A DNA stretch of 64,000 bases, from the NCBI RefSeq assembly GCF_037861325.1, contig NZ_JAFELW010000005.1. The stretch is one strand, 5' to 3'. Both the position numbers and the translations under genes were made by a program. This DNA is from Riemerella anatipestifer_F (GTDB taxonomy: Bacteria; Bacteroidota; Bacteroidia; Flavobacteriales; Weeksellaceae). A model generated the notes under the pieces. It saw nothing but the letters and a program-made list of their open reading frames with translations. It searched no databases and was not told the origin of the DNA. Positions within the stretch are counted from its first letter, which is position 1, and every line of letters begins with the position of its first letter. Positions 60,916-64,000 of the stretch are shown here, piece after piece.

Positions 60916-63900
60916 TTATTTTTTAATAAGTGTTTGCTCAACAAGCATCTGCCCATCTTTTATGATTTTTACAAAATAGCTTCCTGTAGGGAGGTTAGAA
61001 AGACTGAAGTCTTTACCTGTTTTTTGAATTACGGTATTCCCTAAGCTGTTCACTACTGTAATATGATAGGTTTCGCTGGAAGTGTTTTGACTCTGGATTA
61101 GATTGTTATCTTCAGGAGATTGTTTCGGACATACTGGCTCCATTATTCTGGCAATGGTATAATCGTCATTTTGAACTTTTGACACTGTGTAGGTGTACTC
61201 GCACATACCAGGAGGGGGTGGAGTTATAGTGGTAGTATAGGTAGTACTGCCACATTTATTTTTAGCGTTTACTTCTAAATTTAAACGCCAGTTGTACCCA
61301 CGTCCATTTGCAAAGTAAGTATAGCCTGTTCTTATGGCTCCTGTGTCTTTTCTTGTCCAAGTAACATCTGCTGGGGTTAAGCCTTGGTCTTCTAAGGTAG
61401 CTCCTGTGTCTAGAGATTCTATACGCTGGATTACATAGTTTGTGCTTCCTTCCTCTGGTTTTATACGTAATTGAGGTTTACCTACCCAGATTTTTTTGGT
61501 AATAGTTTGTTTATTTGGTAAATTTATATAAATGAATCCTAGACCATTTTTAACCCCCTTCACTGTTATTCCTGATGAGGAAACATTCACCACAGATAAT
61601 GATGGAGAGGTGGAAAAATTGGTTCCTGTGGGAACTTCACAAATATTTGAAAAGCTGTAAAATTCTTCTGTGTTTTCACAAATTACAGAATTATCATTTA
61701 AAGTTAAATTGGAAGGAGGGGTTAATTCATTCCCATTCAGCCAACTTAATAACCATTGTACCATGTTAGGTGTAAAGGAGATATGTTCCATATTGGTAGT
61801 TTCTCCGTAGTAGCTGTCAAATGGTGTTTGTCCAGCACATACCAAATTTTTATCAATAGGTTGATACCAATCACTAAAACCAGATGTATCTAAAGCAGAG
61901 TGTGTGGGGATGAAAGATAGGGGTGCGGTTGGTGTTTCTTCACTATGTGGAACATAATATCTTCTGCGTTGCTTCTTTTTCCTAAGTGTTTGGGCAGATT
62001 GATCTTTAAAGTCATTGATGGCATTGTAATATCCTCCCGGAACTGCATCTAGCGAGCCCTTGCTGAAACTATTGGGTCTTGACAACTCTGATGACGACCA
62101 TACGGGTAATCCTGGCTTTGCCGCACCAATATGATATAATAATTTTGATTGCTGATACTCTGGCTGAGCAAGCTGTGTAGATCTAAAGGTGTTAATTGTC
62201 CATTTAAAAAATAACCAAGACATATCAATATATCCTCGCATGTCTAAAATAGTTTGTCCAGCATTAACATTTTTCGTTCCTGTGATAGAGCCATTTACTA
62301 TGGCTATCTTTTTAAGATTTAGGGGATACCCATTAGACCCATGGACACCGTTATTATGTAGGTTTTGCTGATATTTAGTGAAATAAGGAGATACACCACC
62401 ATTTTTTCCATATAATTTTTCCTCAGCGTGTTCTATAAGCATTTGTCTGGCGGCGGGTGCCATGAGTTGCTTCTCATAATTGCTTTTAGCATCTTCCAAA
62501 CCTCTATTATAGCCTAAAAATGCAATGCTTCCCTGTAAAGCTAAAGGAATATTGGCTCCTTGATGTGGGCTGTCCATACTAATCCATAGTTTGGTATTGT
62601 GATTCCAGTTTATAGAGCCAGTTTCCTGCTGTTTCTTTTCCATATAGGCTAGGGCATAACGCGTAATTTGCCCTCCCATACTAGGTCCTACCACTACGGC
62701 TTTTTCTGTAATACCTCTATTGTGCATAGAAGCGTTGAGATCTTGCAGAAAACTTACAAAAGACATGGCGTTTCTTTCGATAAAGTCTGCACCGTAATTA
62801 TGAATAATTCTATTAAAATCATAAGGAGCCCGCTCTGTTGGCAGGTTGATGATAATAACATCGTAGCCTTTTTCATTTAATATTTTTGATATTAGTTTAG
62901 GAACTTCGTTTGGATTGTTTGAATTAATTTTGTAGGTCATGAGGTCAAAGATAGATTGGTACTTACTATTGAAATGATTGCGAGTATCTTCGTCTAAAAG
63001 CATTTTGCATTTCTCATCACAGTCTTCTTTTTCAATCCTCCGTTTATCTCCGGGATCAAAGCCATCAATTACAATAAAGGGCTTTTTCACGCGGTCTATG
63101 CCACAGACGCCAGACTGGTTATTATCGGCATAGAAGATTTTATATTCCATCTTTCCGTATTTAGGTGCAGATTCTGTCCACGCCTGATAAGGAATTTTAG
63201 AGATATAAGAAATCACAGCTGTTTTCGCAGTACAAGAGTTAGCAGCAAAAGTAGTGAGGGGACTTGTAGGGAAAGTTACGAGAATAGAACCATAAGTGGT
63301 AAATGTAGAACCATCTTCGTACACTACATTAAAGGAGATTACTTTCTTTCCGGGTGAGGAATAATTTACTGAAAATTTGGAGGTATTGGCTAAGCCGTTG
63401 GTTATAAGATTACGAATAACGCCGTCTCCAAAGTTTGCTGTTAAGTGAGTAATTTTCTTACCCTTGTTGAAATAAATGTCTAGGTTAACATGAAAACTAA
63501 CCATGCCTCCTTCCGCAGAAACGGTGCTTTTCTGCGGAGCAATCATTACCAAATGTTTGGTGAAGGCAGATGGTTTCCCTGCTATGGGCTGGAAAACGCC
63601 ATTCTGTAAAGTTAGCCCACCGTTGCTCTCGTTTTCGGCATCGTAAAACAGAAAATCGAAATCGGTGTTGATGATACCAATCTGTACCGTATTTTGCATG
63701 GGAGCACTGGTACTAAAATTTTGCAATGATATTTGTGAGTCTCTTTTTGCTTCCAGTTCTGATGCACTTAAAAACTGAGATTCTGCACTTGCATTATGGA
63801 GTTCAGACATTGCCTGTAAAAACAGGTCTGCATCTGCAGTGTTGTAATCCACATCATTAAACTGATATAAATTGGCAAAGGAGTCTACCATACTGAGATT

Positions 63901-63999
63901 AATACCTGTGGAAAGGTAAGGGACACCGGTCTGAGGGTTTATCTGTTGCTTTACTAGCACGGTAGCATTATTATAGAATGCTTGCTCTTGTTGGCGCAT
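60916..63999 (-). CDS. Large T9SS-secreted protein with a lipase-like alpha/beta-hydrolase domain (5' partial)
   Basis: The C-terminal 1,027 residues of a large exported protein are visible. The 5' end lies beyond the right edge: the frame stays open to the last base, no signal peptide is seen, and the ATG at the edge is probably internal. A PKD-like beta domain (about 160-250) precedes an alpha/beta-hydrolase region with an FIVIDGFDPG strand and a GPSMGGQ nucleophile elbow (S440), as in PGAP1-like lipases. More beta domains follow (about 770-940). The last ~70 residues form a type A T9SS sorting domain (VVNSLGNTV, LSNLPTGSYFVKI), predicting secretion or surface attachment. The ligand, acid and His residues of the hydrolase cannot be assigned safely. 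Confidence 0.85.
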   Translation of the reverse strand: MRQQEQAFYNNATVLVKQQINPQTGVPYLSTGINLSMVDSFANLYQFNDVDYNTADADLFLQAMSELHNASAESQFLSASELEAKRDSQISLQNFSTSAPMQNTVQIGIINTDFDFLFYDAENESNGGLTLQNGVFQPIAGKPSAFTKHLVMIAPQKSTVSAEGGMVSFHVNLDIYFNKGKKITHLTANFGDGVIRNLITNGLANTSKFSVNYSSPGKKVISFNVVYEDGSTFTTYGSILVTFPTSPLTTFAANSCTAKTAVISYISKIPYQAWTESAPKYGKMEYKIFYADNNQSGVCGIDRVKKPFIVIDGFDPGDKRRIEKEDCDEKCKMLLDEDTRNHFNSKYQSIFDLMTYKINSNNPNEVPKLISKILNEKGYDVIIINLPTERAPYDFNRIIHNYGADFIERNAMSFVSFLQDLNASMHNRGITEKAVVVGPSMGGQITRYALAYMEKKQQETGSINWNHNTKLWISMDSPHQGANIPLALQGSIAFLGYNRGLEDAKSNYEKQLMAPAARQMLIEHAEEKLYGKNGGVSPYFTKYQQNLHNNGVHGSNGYPLNLKKIAIVNGSITGTKNVNAGQTILDMRGYIDMSWLFFKWTINTFRSTQLAQPEYQQSKLLYHIGAAKPGLPVWSSSELSRPNSFSKGSLDAVPGGYYNAINDFKDQSAQTLRKKKQRRRYYVPHSEETPTAPLSFIPTHSALDTSGFSDWYQPIDKNLVCAGQTPFDSYYGETTNMEHISFTPNMVQWLLSWLNGNELTPPSNLTLNDNSVICENTEEFYSFSNICEVPTGTNFSTSPSLSVVNVSSSGITVKGVKNGLGFIYINLPNKQTITKKIWVGKPQLRIKPEEGSTNYVIQRIESLDTGATLEDQGLTPADVTWTRKDTGAIRTGYTYFANGRGYNWRLNLEVNAKNKCGSTTYTTTITPPPPGMCEYTYTVSKVQNDDYTIARIMEPVCPKQSPEDNNLIQSQNTSSETYHITVVNSLGNTVIQKTGKDFSLSNLPTGSYFVKIIKDGQMLVEQTLIKK

Positions 64000-64000
64000 T

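Overview
The window is an AT-rich chromosomal segment from a member of the Bacteroidota, most likely order Flavobacteriales, family Weeksellaceae (Riemerella/Chryseobacterium-like). The support is a short group-1 sigma factor without region 1.1, repeated promoter boxes of the Bacteroidota type (TAnnTTTG, sometimes with TTG 18-24 bp upstream), a C-terminal type IX secretion (T9SS) sorting domain, DUF4199, DUF2490 and GIN-domain proteins, a eukaryote/archaeal-type prolyl-tRNA synthetase, and a single-chain GcvP. The genus is inferred by similarity and is not proven. Almost everything is ordinary core genome: no insertion sequence, prophage, CRISPR array, tRNA or rRNA is visible. The only RNA gene found is RNase P RNA on the minus strand.

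Layout. 1-5.1 kb: glycine decarboxylase, then a convergent ABC-F ATPase. 5.2-8.6 kb: the most unusual locus, four co-directional genes for a small CHGKC protein, an MbnP-like lipoprotein, a di-heme MauG/MbnH-like peroxidase and an outer-membrane barrel with a CxxCxC motif. This looks like a copper-linked pair in which the heme enzyme could oxidise a tryptophan of the lipoprotein. 8.7-18.8 kb: MenE-like ligase, TrmB, PruA, aminopeptidase P, a TonB-dependent receptor and a thiolase. 18.9-23.5 kb: MFS and CPBP membrane proteins, a lipoprotein, aquaporin, and a divergent HxlR regulator/small-barrel gene pair with a clear operator. 23.6-28.8 kb (minus): valS, DUF4241, ribokinase and LuxE-like acyltransferase in one tight run. 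28.9-38 kb: DUF1573 protein, rnpB, DUF4199, then a long co-directional run (glycosyltransferase, GIN lipoprotein, phosphohexomutase, aminotransferase, SH3 protein, KdsB, LolA-like protein, glutathione peroxidase) and rpoD. 39-45 kb: rpe, a DUF937 coiled-coil protein with proS, a Gly/Trp-rich lipoprotein and a FadL-like barrel. 45-52 kb: mntH with a palindrome at its start site, grpE-dnaJ, a Nat-type ABC exporter and lpdA. 52-56 kb: DUF2490, and hppD/fahA tyrosine catabolism. 56-64 kb: lpxK-PNP, dnaB-rnhA, a SIMPL protein and the 3' part of a large T9SS-secreted lipase-like gene that runs off the right edge.

Genes that plausibly work together: the 5.2-8.6 kb metal locus; grpE-dnaJ; hppD-fahA (homogentisate dioxygenase is missing here); the ABC ATPase/permease pair; kdsB and lpxK (lipid A/Kdo supply); gcvP with lpdA (P- and L-proteins of glycine cleavage, though far apart). 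No gap above 300 bases is empty: the only long one (29334-29859) holds rnpB.
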